From contig JAEEXP010000002.1 of assembly GCA_016287865.1 (NCBI GenBank), forward strand, positions 1-64,000: a stretch of 64,000 nucleotides of DNA. Direction: 5' to 3'. The notes beneath the pieces are model-generated. The model had not been told where the DNA came from and did not search any database. It saw only the letters and a list, made by a program, of their open reading frames with translations. The position numbers and the translations under genes were made by a program. Below are positions 19,821 to 29,114 of this stretch, in pieces. How positions within the stretch are numbered: the stretch's first letter is position 1; each line of letters begins with the position of its first letter. This DNA comes from Caryophanales bacterium (GTDB taxonomy: Bacteria; Bacillota_I; Bacilli_A; Izemoplasmatales; UBA1188).

Positions 19821-20729
19821 ATGAATAACTATAAAAACACAGTTAAAAAAGTAGGAATAGTAACGATTACTTTAAATATATTATTAGCTATTTCTAAAGT
19901 AGTATCAGGTGTATTTGCATCATCTAGTTCTTTAATTTCAGATGGTATACACAGTATGTCTGATATCTTATCAACAATAGTAGTAATGATTGGGGCTAAG
20001 ATGGCCGCAAAAGATGCGGATAAGGAGCATCCTTTTGGCCATGAAAGAATGGAATCTATTGCGACACTAATTCTCGCATTGCTTTTAGTGTTTACCGCAG
20101 CGTTTTTGGGATACAATGCAGTTACTTCATTTATTAGTTGTTTAAATGGTACAAAAGAAGTATCTGAAGGACTAGTGTTATATATTGCATTAGTATTCGC
20201 AGTAGTATCTATAGTCACCAAAGGATGGATGTATTTCTATACTAAGAAAGAGGCAAAAAAGATTAAATCAGAAGCTTTAGCCGCAGATGCGATTCATCAT
20301 CTCACAGATTCTATCTCATCAGTCGCATCACTTCTTGGTGTAATAGGTTTAATTATTGGAAAAGGATTTGCGATTGCTGACCCTATCGCATCATTTATTA
20401 TTGCGTTCTTTATTTTAAAAGTTGCGATAGATATTGGAAGAAAAGCAATCTCAGAAGTTCTTGATACATCTGCGAGTGATGAATTTAATAATAGTATTAG
20501 AAAAGAAATAGAATCTAATCCACAAGTTAAAAAGATTAATTCGTTAAAGACAAGATTATTCGCAAATAAAATATATGTAGAAGTTGAAATCGCAGTAGAC
20601 GATAACTTAACTGTAAAAGAAGGACATGATATCGCTTTATCTATTCATGATTCACTAGAAGAAAAATATGAAGAGATAAAACATTGTATGATACACGTTG
20701 ATCCTGCATCTATAGAAGTAAAAGAATAA
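19821..20729 (+). CDS. Cation diffusion facilitator family transporter
   Basis: SSSLISDGIHSMSDILSTIVVMIG, DKEHPFGHERMESIATLILALLL, ALAADAIHHLTDSISS. Confidence 0.93.
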   Translation: MNNYKNTVKKVGIVTITLNILLAISKVVSGVFASSSSLISDGIHSMSDILSTIVVMIGAKMAAKDADKEHPFGHERMESIATLILALLLVFTAAFLGYNAVTSFISCLNGTKEVSEGLVLYIALVFAVVSIVTKGWMYFYTKKEAKKIKSEALAADAIHHLTDSISSVASLLGVIGLIIGKGFAIADPIASFIIAFFILKVAIDIGRKAISEVLDTSASDEFNNSIRKEIESNPQVKKINSLKTRLFANKIYVEVEIAVDDNLTVKEGHDIALSIHDSLEEKYEEIKHCMIHVDPASIEVKE

Positions 20730-20779
20730 GTGGAGCATTTTGCCCCACTTATTTTATAATTTTAAGTATTTTTTTCTTT

Positions 20780-21219
20780 ACTAGAGTCTTCAATTTGAAC
20801 TACCGAGGATTCCTCGGTTGTTGAGTCATCTAATTCTTCCCCCCCAAAAAAATTAGTTCTACATTTTTGCCAAATACTATTTCTTCAACATTTGCCCATT
20901 TTCTAAATTGAGTGCCGCGATTCGAATAGACCCTATATCCTATAGCAATAATCATATCGAGATTATAGCATTTTACATTGAATGTTTTTTTCATCAGAAG
21001 CAGTAGTTCGGAAATTCCGAACAACTGAATCGTCTAACTCATTTTCTGCAAAAATATGGTTAATATGTTCACTTATATTTACTTTAGATGATTCAAATAA
21101 AGAACATATTTGCTTTAGGCTTAACCATACAGTGTCTTACTCAGGTTCTATCCTCACATCTAGACAAACTTCCCATATTAAATTTGATTAAATCGTATTT
21201 CTTTTCTTCATTTTGCATG
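20780..21219 (-). pseudogene. Decayed RhuM-family gene (third copy, tandem after 21208-22071)
   Basis: Minus-strand MQNEEKKYDLIKF..., CYNLDMIIAIGYRVYSNRGTQFRKWAN, EEIVFGKNVELIF match the intact paralogue but are split by frameshifts/stops and internal deletion. Confidence 0.85.
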
Positions 21220-22071
21220 TTTATGTACTCTTTTTAATATTTCGTTTTTATTAAAGCTTTCGACTTTTATAATACTAAATCTTTTCTTGCCTATACTATT
21301 TATAGAAGTTCCAAGTATGTAAACTAAATCATCCACAATAATATATCTATCGTGAAAAATGTTAGTGTGTATTATTGTAATATTGCTTGGAACTTCTTTA
21401 TTATTTAAATAAGAAGAAGGAGAAGTAATGATAGTCGTCTTTACTTCTACGTCTTTAAGCATAGTCAACAAAAAGTCATCTGCATAATTATCGATAATTA
21501 TTAATTCTTGTTTGGCTAAGAAGAATAACTTTCTTATAAGTGTATAAGGTTCAAAAATTTCTCCCTCAAATATGATTTCTGCGTTTTTACCAAATATAAT
21601 TTCTTCTGCGTTGTTCATTCTTGATTCTAAAGCATTATATTTATTCTCTAAACTAATTAGATTAGTTGAACAAGATAAGCATCTTTCTTCGTTGATAACG
21701 TGACCTTTAAGCAAGAACTCTTTTAATATGGAGTTTGCCCATTGCCTGAATTTAACTGCAATTTTTGAGTTTATTCTATATCCAACTGATATAATCATAT
21801 CGAGATTAAAATATTTAACATTACGTTTGATAACACGATTTCCTTCAACTTGAACTTTTTCCAAAACGGAAATAGTTGAAGTATTTAGTTCACCATCATT
21901 AAGTATATTTGAAATATGCTTACTAATAGCAGGCACATTAACACCAAACAATTGTGCAATTTCATCTTGTGTTAACCATACAGTGTCATCATTTGGTTCG
22001 ACTCTTACATCTAGGCTAAACTCCCCATCTTCAAATTTGATTAAATCGTATTTCCTTTCCTCTTTTTGCAT
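21208..22071 (-). CDS. RhuM-family protein with N-terminal Bro/Rha-like DNA-binding region and C-terminal PLD/ORF6N-associated-like domain
   Basis: GGAGG RBS; DDTVWLTQDEIAQLFGVNVPAISKHISNI...YFNLDMIISVGYRINSKIAVKFRQWANSILKEFLLKG; C-term IIIDNYADDFLLTML...FHDRYIIVDDLVYILGTSINSIGKKRFSI. Confidence 0.85.
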   Translation of the reverse strand: MQKEERKYDLIKFEDGEFSLDVRVEPNDDTVWLTQDEIAQLFGVNVPAISKHISNILNDGELNTSTISVLEKVQVEGNRVIKRNVKYFNLDMIISVGYRINSKIAVKFRQWANSILKEFLLKGHVINEERCLSCSTNLISLENKYNALESRMNNAEEIIFGKNAEIIFEGEIFEPYTLIRKLFFLAKQELIIIDNYADDFLLTMLKDVEVKTTIITSPSSYLNNKEVPSNITIIHTNIFHDRYIIVDDLVYILGTSINSIGKKRFSIIKVESFNKNEILKRVHKHAK

Positions 22072-22088
22072 ATTTATTTCCTCCTTTT

Positions 22089-22178
22089 TTAGCAAAATAA
22101 AAGCCCTATCGAGTATTTCTCAATAGGGCTTGAGTTAATTAGATTTAGTTGTAGCAATTTAATCTTTTTCTTTTTCAT
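22089..22178 (-). CDS. Putative 29-aa leader peptide MKKKKIKLLQLNLINSSPIEKYSIGLLFC
   Basis: GGTGGT RBS and TATAAT upstream; reads through the hairpin and stops 17 nt before the RhuM ATG. Confidence 0.5.
   Translation of the reverse strand: MKKKKIKLLQLNLINSSPIEKYSIGLLFC
22092..22131 (-). promoter_or_regulatory. Terminator-like hairpin in RhuM leader (putative attenuator)
   Basis: Minus strand AAGCCCTATTGAG-AAATA-CTCGATAGGGCTT followed by TTATTTTGC. Confidence 0.6.
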
Positions 22179-22209
22179 AATTACCACCACTTTGATTATA
22201 ACATATTAT

Positions 22210-23226
22210 TTATCTTCCGAACACTTCGTTAAATAATTCTGGGTCATCAGTCATTATGCAGTCAGCGCCAAGTTTAGCCAAATGTTCCATTTCATCTCTA
22301 TCATTAATAGTCCAGAATTGAACGGCTATTCCTCTTTGATGTGCTCTTTTGATGATGGTTTTTCTATCTAATTTTAGTTTAGTAACTTTAATATTAAAAG
22401 AAGTAGGAATTTGAAGACATGCGAAGTCAGCTTTACATAATAGATTAACTCCAAATAATTGAGTTAGAATAAATCCGGCTGCATCTCCAACTGAGGCACC
22501 ACGAAGTAGTGTTGGATGTGTTTCTTTTAAGTATTTTGATATTTCATCGTGGAATGTTCCAATAACTACTCTAGATTTATATTTAGGGAAATAACTAGTT
22601 AAAAGATTATTTAGAATGTCAGCGGCTTTCATTCCTTCTTCGCCACCATTCTTAATTTCAACTATAAACATTAATGTAGGATTTGTTTCATAGAATTCGT
22701 TAAATAATTCTTCAACTTCAAGAATTTGAAGATCATTAGCTTTTAAAACTTCTTGTCTATTAGCTTGATCAACGGATACAAGATTCTCGTATGGTCGATT
22801 TCCGTTTTTGTCTTCAAAATTATAACCAAAGTTAAAGTTTTTAAGTTCTTCTAAAGTGTAATCAGCGATATAGTGTTTATTTGTTGAATCATCAAATAGT
22901 TGAACATCACTCATTCTATCGATATATCCATCATGTGAATATACTAAATATCCATCTTTAGTCATCCATAAATCTGATTCAATAATATCGATATGATAAT
23001 TGTTTACTGCGGCCTTATACGCTTTAAGCGTATTCTCAGGATTATTTAGTGAGCCTCCTCTGTGAGCCGCCAGCATGGGTATATCACTATTCTCATTAAT
23101 AAATAGATTATCTTTGAATGCTTTTCTTGGTGGAATAATATTCACTAAAAAGAAGAATAGTGCGAGTACTCCAACTATTGACGCTAATATTATTAGTCCT
23201 TTTTTATATTTCTTTCTTTTACTCAT
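22210..23226 (-). CDS. Glycerophosphodiester phosphodiesterase family protein, N-terminal TM
   Basis: IPMLAAHRGGSLNNPENTLKAYKAA...IIESDLWMTKDGYLVYSHDGYIDR; QFWTINDRDEMEHLAKLGADCIMTDDPEL. Confidence 0.93.
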   Translation of the reverse strand: MSKRKKYKKGLIILASIVGVLALFFFLVNIIPPRKAFKDNLFINENSDIPMLAAHRGGSLNNPENTLKAYKAAVNNYHIDIIESDLWMTKDGYLVYSHDGYIDRMSDVQLFDDSTNKHYIADYTLEELKNFNFGYNFEDKNGNRPYENLVSVDQANRQEVLKANDLQILEVEELFNEFYETNPTLMFIVEIKNGGEEGMKAADILNNLLTSYFPKYKSRVVIGTFHDEISKYLKETHPTLLRGASVGDAAGFILTQLFGVNLLCKADFACLQIPTSFNIKVTKLKLDRKTIIKRAHQRGIAVQFWTINDRDEMEHLAKLGADCIMTDDPELFNEVFGR

Positions 23227-23273
23227 AAAATTATTATATCACAATGTGATACAATAAACTTGCGAGGTATAGA

Positions 23274-23861
23274 ATGACTGAATTTGAAAAGATGATTAAT
23301 AATGTAATCTATGACCCTATGGATAAAGAGTTAGTTGATTTAAGAACTAAAGCTCATAGATTATCAAAGGATTATAGTGATACATATGATGATGAATTTG
23401 CTAAGAGAAAAGTGATATTAAAAGAGTTACTACCTAATGCATCAGATGATGTGAATATAGAAGGACCAGTATACTTTGATTATGGAGTAAACACATATAT
23501 TGGAAAAAGATTCTTTGCGAACTATAATTTTACTGTATTAGATTGTGCGAAAGTAATAATTGGGGATGATGTCTTTATCGCACCTAATGTATCTATCTAT
23601 ACTGCCTATCATCCAATTAAATATAAAGATAGAAATGGATATGAAAGAGAAGATGGAGTAATCACTGATAAAGAATATGCGAAAGAAATAGTGATTGGAT
23701 CTAACGTATGGATTGGTGGAAGTGTAACTATTTTACCTGGTGTACATATTGGTGATGGATGTGTGATTGGAGCTGGTTCTGTGGTCACAAAAGATACTGA
23801 ACCTAACTCAATTTATGTTGGAAATCCCGCAAAAATGCTTAAAAGAATAGATAATGATTAA
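23274..23861 (+). CDS. Sugar O-acetyltransferase (maltose acetyltransferase-like, LbH)
   Basis: VYFDYGVNTYIGKRFFANYNFTVLDCAKVIIGDDVFIAPNVSIYTAYHP; GSNVWIGGSVTILPGVHIGDGCVIGAGSVVTKD. Confidence 0.93.
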   Translation: MTEFEKMINNVIYDPMDKELVDLRTKAHRLSKDYSDTYDDEFAKRKVILKELLPNASDDVNIEGPVYFDYGVNTYIGKRFFANYNFTVLDCAKVIIGDDVFIAPNVSIYTAYHPIKYKDRNGYEREDGVITDKEYAKEIVIGSNVWIGGSVTILPGVHIGDGCVIGAGSVVTKDTEPNSIYVGNPAKMLKRIDND

Positions 23862-23907
23862 GAAAAAGACATATTTGTTGTCTTTTTTCTTTTATGTAAG
23901 TGTTTTC

Positions 23908-23953
23908 TATATTGTTAAAAACAATATAATTTGATAAAATACTAAAGGTTAAA
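23908..23953 (+). promoter_or_regulatory. hyd operon promoter with 9-3-9 palindromic operator candidate
   Basis: TATATTGTT-AAA-AACAATATA (23908-23928) overlaps -35 TTGTTA; 17-nt spacer to TAAAAT; then ACTAAAGGTTAAATA. Confidence 0.5.
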
Positions 23954-23965
23954 TATATAAAAAAT

Positions 23966-24466
23966 ATGGAGAGTTTTATGGGAAAGTTAAACAAGACTGC
24001 AGAATCTCATATCCTAGAGATTATAAGTAGGTACAAAAACGAAAAAACACCATTAATGCTTATTCTAAGTGACATCCAAAATGAATATGGATACATCCCA
24101 CTAGAAGTACAAGAAATTGTATCAGCTGAAACTGGTATTCCTGTAGCAGAAATTTATGGTGTAGTAACATTCTATTCATATTTTTCTTTAAAACCAAAAG
24201 GAAAGTATGTAATTGGTGTTTGCTTAGGAACTGCTTGCTATGTTAAAGGATCACAAAACATTATCGACAAGTTCCAAGAATTACTTAACATTAAACCTGG
24301 TGAAACTACTGAAGACGGTTTATTCACACTTGATGCATTAAGATGCATTGGTGCATGTGGTATCGCTCCAGCAGTATCTATTAATGGTAAAGTTTATTCT
24401 AAGATGACAGTAAGCCAAGTTTCTGAAGTAATTGAATCTTATAGAAAGGAGGCTCAAAATGTTTAA
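23966..24466 (+). CDS. hydC: NuoE-like [2Fe-2S] subunit of NAD-dependent hydrogenase
   Basis: GVVTFYSYFSLKPKGKYVIGVCLGTACYVKGS; LDALRCIGACGIAPAVSING. Confidence 0.93.
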   Translation: MESFMGKLNKTAESHILEIISRYKNEKTPLMLILSDIQNEYGYIPLEVQEIVSAETGIPVAEIYGVVTFYSYFSLKPKGKYVIGVCLGTACYVKGSQNIIDKFQELLNIKPGETTEDGLFTLDALRCIGACGIAPAVSINGKVYSKMTVSQVSEVIESYRKEAQNV

Positions 24467-26342
24467 GAGTTTTGAAGAATTCGACAAGAAGTCTAATGCT
24501 TGTGTTGAATGCATTGAAAAGAAATTCAATGGCCAAGATGGTAAAAGACACATTTTAGTATGTGGTGGTACAGGCTGTCTTTCTTCTAGATCTGAAGAAA
24601 TCATTGAAAGCTTTGAAGCATTAATTGCTGAAAACCATTATGAAGATAAAGTAACAGTAAACAAAGTAGGTTGCTTTGGTTTCTGTTCACAAGGTCCATT
24701 CGTTAAAATCTTCCCAGAAGATACATTATATAGAATGGTTAAAGTAGAAGATACAAAAGAAATCTTCGAAAAAGATATCATGGGTGGAGAAATTGTTGAA
24801 AGATTACTTTACGTTGATCCACAAACTAAAGAAAAAGTTACTAAACAAGATGATATCAACTTCTATAAGAAACAAATAAGAATCGCTCTTCACGGATGTG
24901 GAGCTATCAATCCTGAACAAATTGAAGAAACACTTGGTGTTGGTTCATTTAAGGGTTTAGAAAGAGCTCTTAAGATGGATAGAGCTGATGTAATTAAAGA
25001 AATCTTAGATTCTGGTTTAAGAGGAAGAGGCGGAGGAGGATTCCCTACAGGCCGTAAATGGCAATTCGCTTATGCTCAACAATCAGATGAAAAATATGTA
25101 GTATGTAACGGTGATGAAGGCGATCCAGGAGCATTCATGGATAGATCTATCCTTGAAGGTAACCCAATCGCAGTTATTGAAGGTATGATGATTGCTGGTT
25201 ATGCAATCGGTGCTAAGAACGGTTATTTCTATGTTCGTGCTGAATACCCAATCGCTGTTAACAGACTTAGAATCGCTATTAAACAAGCTGAAGAACTTGG
25301 TTTAATCGGTGATAACATCATGGGAACTGACTTCTCATTTAGAGTACACTTAAGACTTGGTGCTGGTGCATTCGTTTGTGGTGAAGAAACAGCTCTTTTA
25401 AATTCAATCGAAGGTCAACGTGGTATGCCACGTCCTCGTCCACCATTCCCAGCTGTAAAGGGACTTTGGGGTCAACCAACTATTATCAATAACGTTGAAA
25501 CACTCGCAACTGTTCCATACATCTTAAGAGAAGGTGCTGCTAAGTTTGCATCACTTGGTACTGAAAAATCTAAAGGTACTAAAGTATTCGCGCTTGGTGG
25601 AAAAGTAAATAACGTAGGACTTGTAGAAGTTCCTATGGGTACAACTTTAAGAGAATTAATCTATGATATCGGTGGTGGTATCCCTAATGGTAAGAAGTTT
25701 AAAGCTATTCAAACTGGTGGACCATCTGGAGGATGTTTAACTGTTGATGATCTAGATGCTGAAATCGACTATGATAACTTAATCGCTAGAGGCTCAATGA
25801 TGGGTTCTGGTGGAGCTATCGTTATGGATGAAGATAACTGTATGGTTGACGTAGCTAAGTTCTATATGGAATTTATCTGTGATGAATCATGCGGTAAGTG
25901 TTCTCCTTGTAGAATTGGTACTAAGAGAATGCTTGAAATATTAACAAGAATTACTGAAGGCAAAGGCACTATGCAAGATCTTGAAGACTTAGAAGAACTT
26001 GCAGTAGCAGTTAAGGCTAACTCACTTTGTGGTTTAGGACAAACTGCCGCTAACCCTATCGTATCTACTATGAGTAAATTCAGAAATGAATATCTTGCTC
26101 ATATTCAAGATAAGAAGTGTCCAGCTCATGTATGTAAGAACTTAATGGAATATGTAATTGACAAAGAAAAATGTATCGGTTGTGGTATGTGTGCTAGAAA
26201 CTGCCCTGTTTCAACTATTACTAGAACTGATTACATCGCTCAAGGTCATAAACTTGCATCTATGGAAATTGATCCATCTAAATGTATTAAATGTGGTATG
26301 TGCCAATCTGTATGTAAATTTGGCGCTGTATCAAAGAGATAA
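24459..26342 (+). CDS. hydB: NuoF-like flavoprotein subunit of bifurcating hydrogenase
   Basis: GGAGG RBS before ATG 24459; GLRGRGGGGFPTGRKW, NGDEGDPGAFMDR, ESCGKCSPCRIGT, C-terminal 2x[4Fe-4S] CIGCGMCARNCP/CIKCGMCQSVC. Confidence 0.95.
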   Translation: MFKSFEEFDKKSNACVECIEKKFNGQDGKRHILVCGGTGCLSSRSEEIIESFEALIAENHYEDKVTVNKVGCFGFCSQGPFVKIFPEDTLYRMVKVEDTKEIFEKDIMGGEIVERLLYVDPQTKEKVTKQDDINFYKKQIRIALHGCGAINPEQIEETLGVGSFKGLERALKMDRADVIKEILDSGLRGRGGGGFPTGRKWQFAYAQQSDEKYVVCNGDEGDPGAFMDRSILEGNPIAVIEGMMIAGYAIGAKNGYFYVRAEYPIAVNRLRIAIKQAEELGLIGDNIMGTDFSFRVHLRLGAGAFVCGEETALLNSIEGQRGMPRPRPPFPAVKGLWGQPTIINNVETLATVPYILREGAAKFASLGTEKSKGTKVFALGGKVNNVGLVEVPMGTTLRELIYDIGGGIPNGKKFKAIQTGGPSGGCLTVDDLDAEIDYDNLIARGSMMGSGGAIVMDEDNCMVDVAKFYMEFICDESCGKCSPCRIGTKRMLEILTRITEGKGTMQDLEDLEELAVAVKANSLCGLGQTAANPIVSTMSKFRNEYLAHIQDKKCPAHVCKNLMEYVIDKEKCIGCGMCARNCPVSTITRTDYIAQGHKLASMEIDPSKCIKCGMCQSVCKFGAVSKR

Positions 26343-26356
26343 TGGAGGATATATAA

Positions 26357-28132
26357 ATGGCTAAAATCAATATTAAAATTGAAGGTCAACCATATCAAGT
26401 AGAAGAAGGATTAACAATCCTTGAAGCTGCGAGAGAGTGTGGTTATGAAATCCCTACATTATGTAATTTCAATCATGGTGAATGCTCACTCGCATCTTGC
26501 CGTGTTTGTTTAGTTGAAGCAACAGGTGCTAGAGGCCTCGTTGCATCTTGCGTATATCCAGTAGCTGAAGGAATGGAAATTAAAATCTCATCTCCTAAAG
26601 CAACTCAAGCAAGAAGAGTTTCTGTAGAACTTTTACTCTCTAACCATTCATTCCATTGTCAACAATGTGATAAGAATGGTCACTGCGAATTACTTCACGT
26701 TGCCCAACTCGTTGGCGCAAGAGAAGGTAAATTCTTTGGTTCTAAGAGTGAAACATTCTTAGATCAAAACAACTCATCAATCGTTCGTGATACTTCTAAA
26801 TGTATCCTTTGCGGAAGATGCGTTAATAGATGCGTAAGCATTCATGGAACTGGTATCCTTGGATTTGAAAGAAGAGGATTCAAAACATTTATCGCTCCAG
26901 CTGGAAACAGAGGTTTCGATGAATCTCCATGTTTACTCTGTGGACAATGCGTTAACGTATGTCCAACAGGCGCTTTAATGGAAAAGAGTGAAATTGATAA
27001 GCTTGATGCAGCTATGGCAGCTGGTAAATATGTTATCGTTCAAACCGCTCCTGCAGTTAGAGCTGCTCTTGGTGAAGAATTCGGTCTTCCAGTAGGTACT
27101 CCTGTAACTGGTAAGATGGTTGCTGCATTAAGAAGACTTGGTTTCTATAGAGTTTATGATACTAACTTCGGTGCTGACCTCACTATTATGGAAGAAGCTA
27201 CTGAATTATTATCTAGAATTAAAAATGGTGGAACTCTCCCTATGATTACATCTTGTAGTCCAGGTTGGGTAAACTACGCTGAATATTATTATCCAGAAGT
27301 ACTTGATAACTTATCAACTTGTAAATCTCCACACCAAATGCAAGGTGCTGTAATCAAATCTTACTTCGCTAAAGAAAAAGGTATTGATCCTAAAGATATC
27401 GTTACTGTATCTATCATGCCTTGTACAGCTAAGAAGTTTGAAAAAGACAGAAAAGAAATGGAAGTTGATGGCATAAGAGATGTTGATATCGTATTAACTA
27501 CAAGAGAACTCGCAAGACTCATCAAGAGAAGTGGTATGAACTTCACTAAACTTCCTGATGAAGAATACGATCAAGATATCATGGGTGAATATACTGGTGC
27601 TGGTGTTATCTTCGGTGTTACTGGTGGTGTTATGGAAGCTGCACTCCGTACAGCTTACAAAGTACTTACAGGTAAAGAAAGACAACCAATTGAATTCCAT
27701 GAAGTTAGAGGACTTGAAGGAATCAAAGAAGCTGAAATTGATCTTGGCGCAGCTAAGATTAAAGTTGCAGTTGCATCTGGTATGAAGAACGCATCTAAAC
27801 TCTTAGATCAAATCAAAGCTGGAACTAGCCCATATACATTTATTGAAATTATGTGCTGTCCAGGTGGATGTATCAACGGTGGTGGTCAACCATTTGTTAA
27901 ACCAATGCTTATGCCTAACGAAGACGCTGATATCTATGAAACTTATCGTGCTAAACGTGCTCAAGCATTATACAGTGAAGATGAAAGACAATTATTACGT
28001 CAATCTCACAACAATCCACAAATCCAAGAACTATATAAGAAGTATTTAGGTGAACCTAACTCTCATATAGCTCATGAATTACTACATACTCACTACAATA
28101 AAAACAGAGAAAAATACCCTGTTAAAAAGTAA
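26357..28132 (+). CDS. hydA: [FeFe] hydrogenase catalytic subunit
   Basis: N-term 2Fe-2S, HxxxCxxCxxxxxC (HSFHCQQCDKNGHC), 2x[4Fe-4S], H-cluster motifs TSCSPGW, MPCTAKKFE, EIMCCPGGCINGGGQP. Confidence 0.96.
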   Translation: MAKINIKIEGQPYQVEEGLTILEAARECGYEIPTLCNFNHGECSLASCRVCLVEATGARGLVASCVYPVAEGMEIKISSPKATQARRVSVELLLSNHSFHCQQCDKNGHCELLHVAQLVGAREGKFFGSKSETFLDQNNSSIVRDTSKCILCGRCVNRCVSIHGTGILGFERRGFKTFIAPAGNRGFDESPCLLCGQCVNVCPTGALMEKSEIDKLDAAMAAGKYVIVQTAPAVRAALGEEFGLPVGTPVTGKMVAALRRLGFYRVYDTNFGADLTIMEEATELLSRIKNGGTLPMITSCSPGWVNYAEYYYPEVLDNLSTCKSPHQMQGAVIKSYFAKEKGIDPKDIVTVSIMPCTAKKFEKDRKEMEVDGIRDVDIVLTTRELARLIKRSGMNFTKLPDEEYDQDIMGEYTGAGVIFGVTGGVMEAALRTAYKVLTGKERQPIEFHEVRGLEGIKEAEIDLGAAKIKVAVASGMKNASKLLDQIKAGTSPYTFIEIMCCPGGCINGGGQPFVKPMLMPNEDADIYETYRAKRAQALYSEDERQLLRQSHNNPQIQELYKKYLGEPNSHIAHELLHTHYNKNREKYPVKK

Positions 28133-28140
28133 GTAATATA

Positions 28141-28172
28141 AAAAGTGGTGCAATCGTGTACCACTTTTTTTC
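28141..28172 (+). terminator. Rho-independent terminator after hyd operon
   Basis: AAAAGTGGTgcaatcgtgtACCACTTTTTTTC. Confidence 0.8.
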
Positions 28173-28235
28173 ATTTAAGCACATTTACTTATAAATATAT
28201 AAATGTATTATATGATATAAGTAATGGAGGTTATT

Positions 28236-29075
28236 ATGAAAAATACTACCCAAAAAGTTATACTTATTACTGGTGCATCTTCAGGATTTGGATTTGATGC
28301 GGCTAAACTCCTAAAAGATAAAGGCGCTATTGTTTATGGTGTCGCAAGAAGAGAAGATAAACTCAAAGAATTATCTGAATATGGAATTAATACTTATAAA
28401 TTAGATGTTACTGATTATATTGAATCAGAAAGAGTTGTTAATGAAATCATTAAGAAAGAAGGCAGAATTGATGTTCTTATTAATAATGCTGGATATGGTG
28501 AATTAGGCCCAATAGAAGTTGTCTCAATTGAGAATGCGAAGAAACAAATGGAAGTAAATGTATTTGCTCTAGCTAATATGTGTAAACTTGTAATTCCATC
28601 AATGAGAGAAAATAGAAGCGGAAGAATCATTAATATCTCAAGCGTAGCTGGAAGAGTATCTACATATTATGGTGGTTGGTATAACGTATCTAAGTTTTCT
28701 GTAGAAGCTTTAACTGATTCACTGCGTTTAGACTTAAAGAGATTTGGAATATCAGTAACCGCCATTGAACCAGGCCCATTTAAAACTAACTGGGGAAACA
28801 TTGCCTATAAGAATATACTTGAATCTACTAAAGGAACTATCTATGAAGAAGATGGCATTCAAGTAGCTAACTTCTATAAAAAAGGATATTCAAAAAAGAA
28901 TCTAATTATTCAAGATCCTACTAAAGTATCTAAGAAAATAGTTAAAGTATCACTTAAGAAGCATATTAGAGCGAGATACTTAGTTGGTAACTTTACCGGA
29001 TTCATGGTATATGGTTCTAAACTAATACCTACTAAACTTCTAGATAATATTAAGAGATCTACAAGACTAAAATAA
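28236..29075 (+). CDS. SDR family oxidoreductase
   Basis: GGAGG RBS; ILITGASSGFGFDAAKLL, NNAGYGELGP, YNVSKFSVEALTD. Confidence 0.92.
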   Translation: MKNTTQKVILITGASSGFGFDAAKLLKDKGAIVYGVARREDKLKELSEYGINTYKLDVTDYIESERVVNEIIKKEGRIDVLINNAGYGELGPIEVVSIENAKKQMEVNVFALANMCKLVIPSMRENRSGRIINISSVAGRVSTYYGGWYNVSKFSVEALTDSLRLDLKRFGISVTAIEPGPFKTNWGNIAYKNILESTKGTIYEEDGIQVANFYKKGYSKKNLIIQDPTKVSKKIVKVSLKKHIRARYLVGNFTGFMVYGSKLIPTKLLDNIKRSTRLK

Positions 29076-29077
29076 AA

Positions 29078-29114
29078 GAAAACACATATCGAATAAGCTG
29101 ATATGTGTTTTTAA
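29078..29114. terminator. Bidirectional terminator
   Basis: AAAACACATATCgaataagctGATATGTGTTTTT. Confidence 0.75.

Noticed and set aside
19829-20221. 130-aa antisense ORF within the CDF gene; likewise the 156-aa ORF 39843-40313 antisense to the rRNA methyltransferase
   Set aside because: Mirror of well-supported conserved genes; no independent evidence.
23908-23928. Canonical Rex box upstream of hyd
   Set aside because: Arms are similar but total spacing is shorter than the 18-bp consensus; kept only as an unassigned palindrome.
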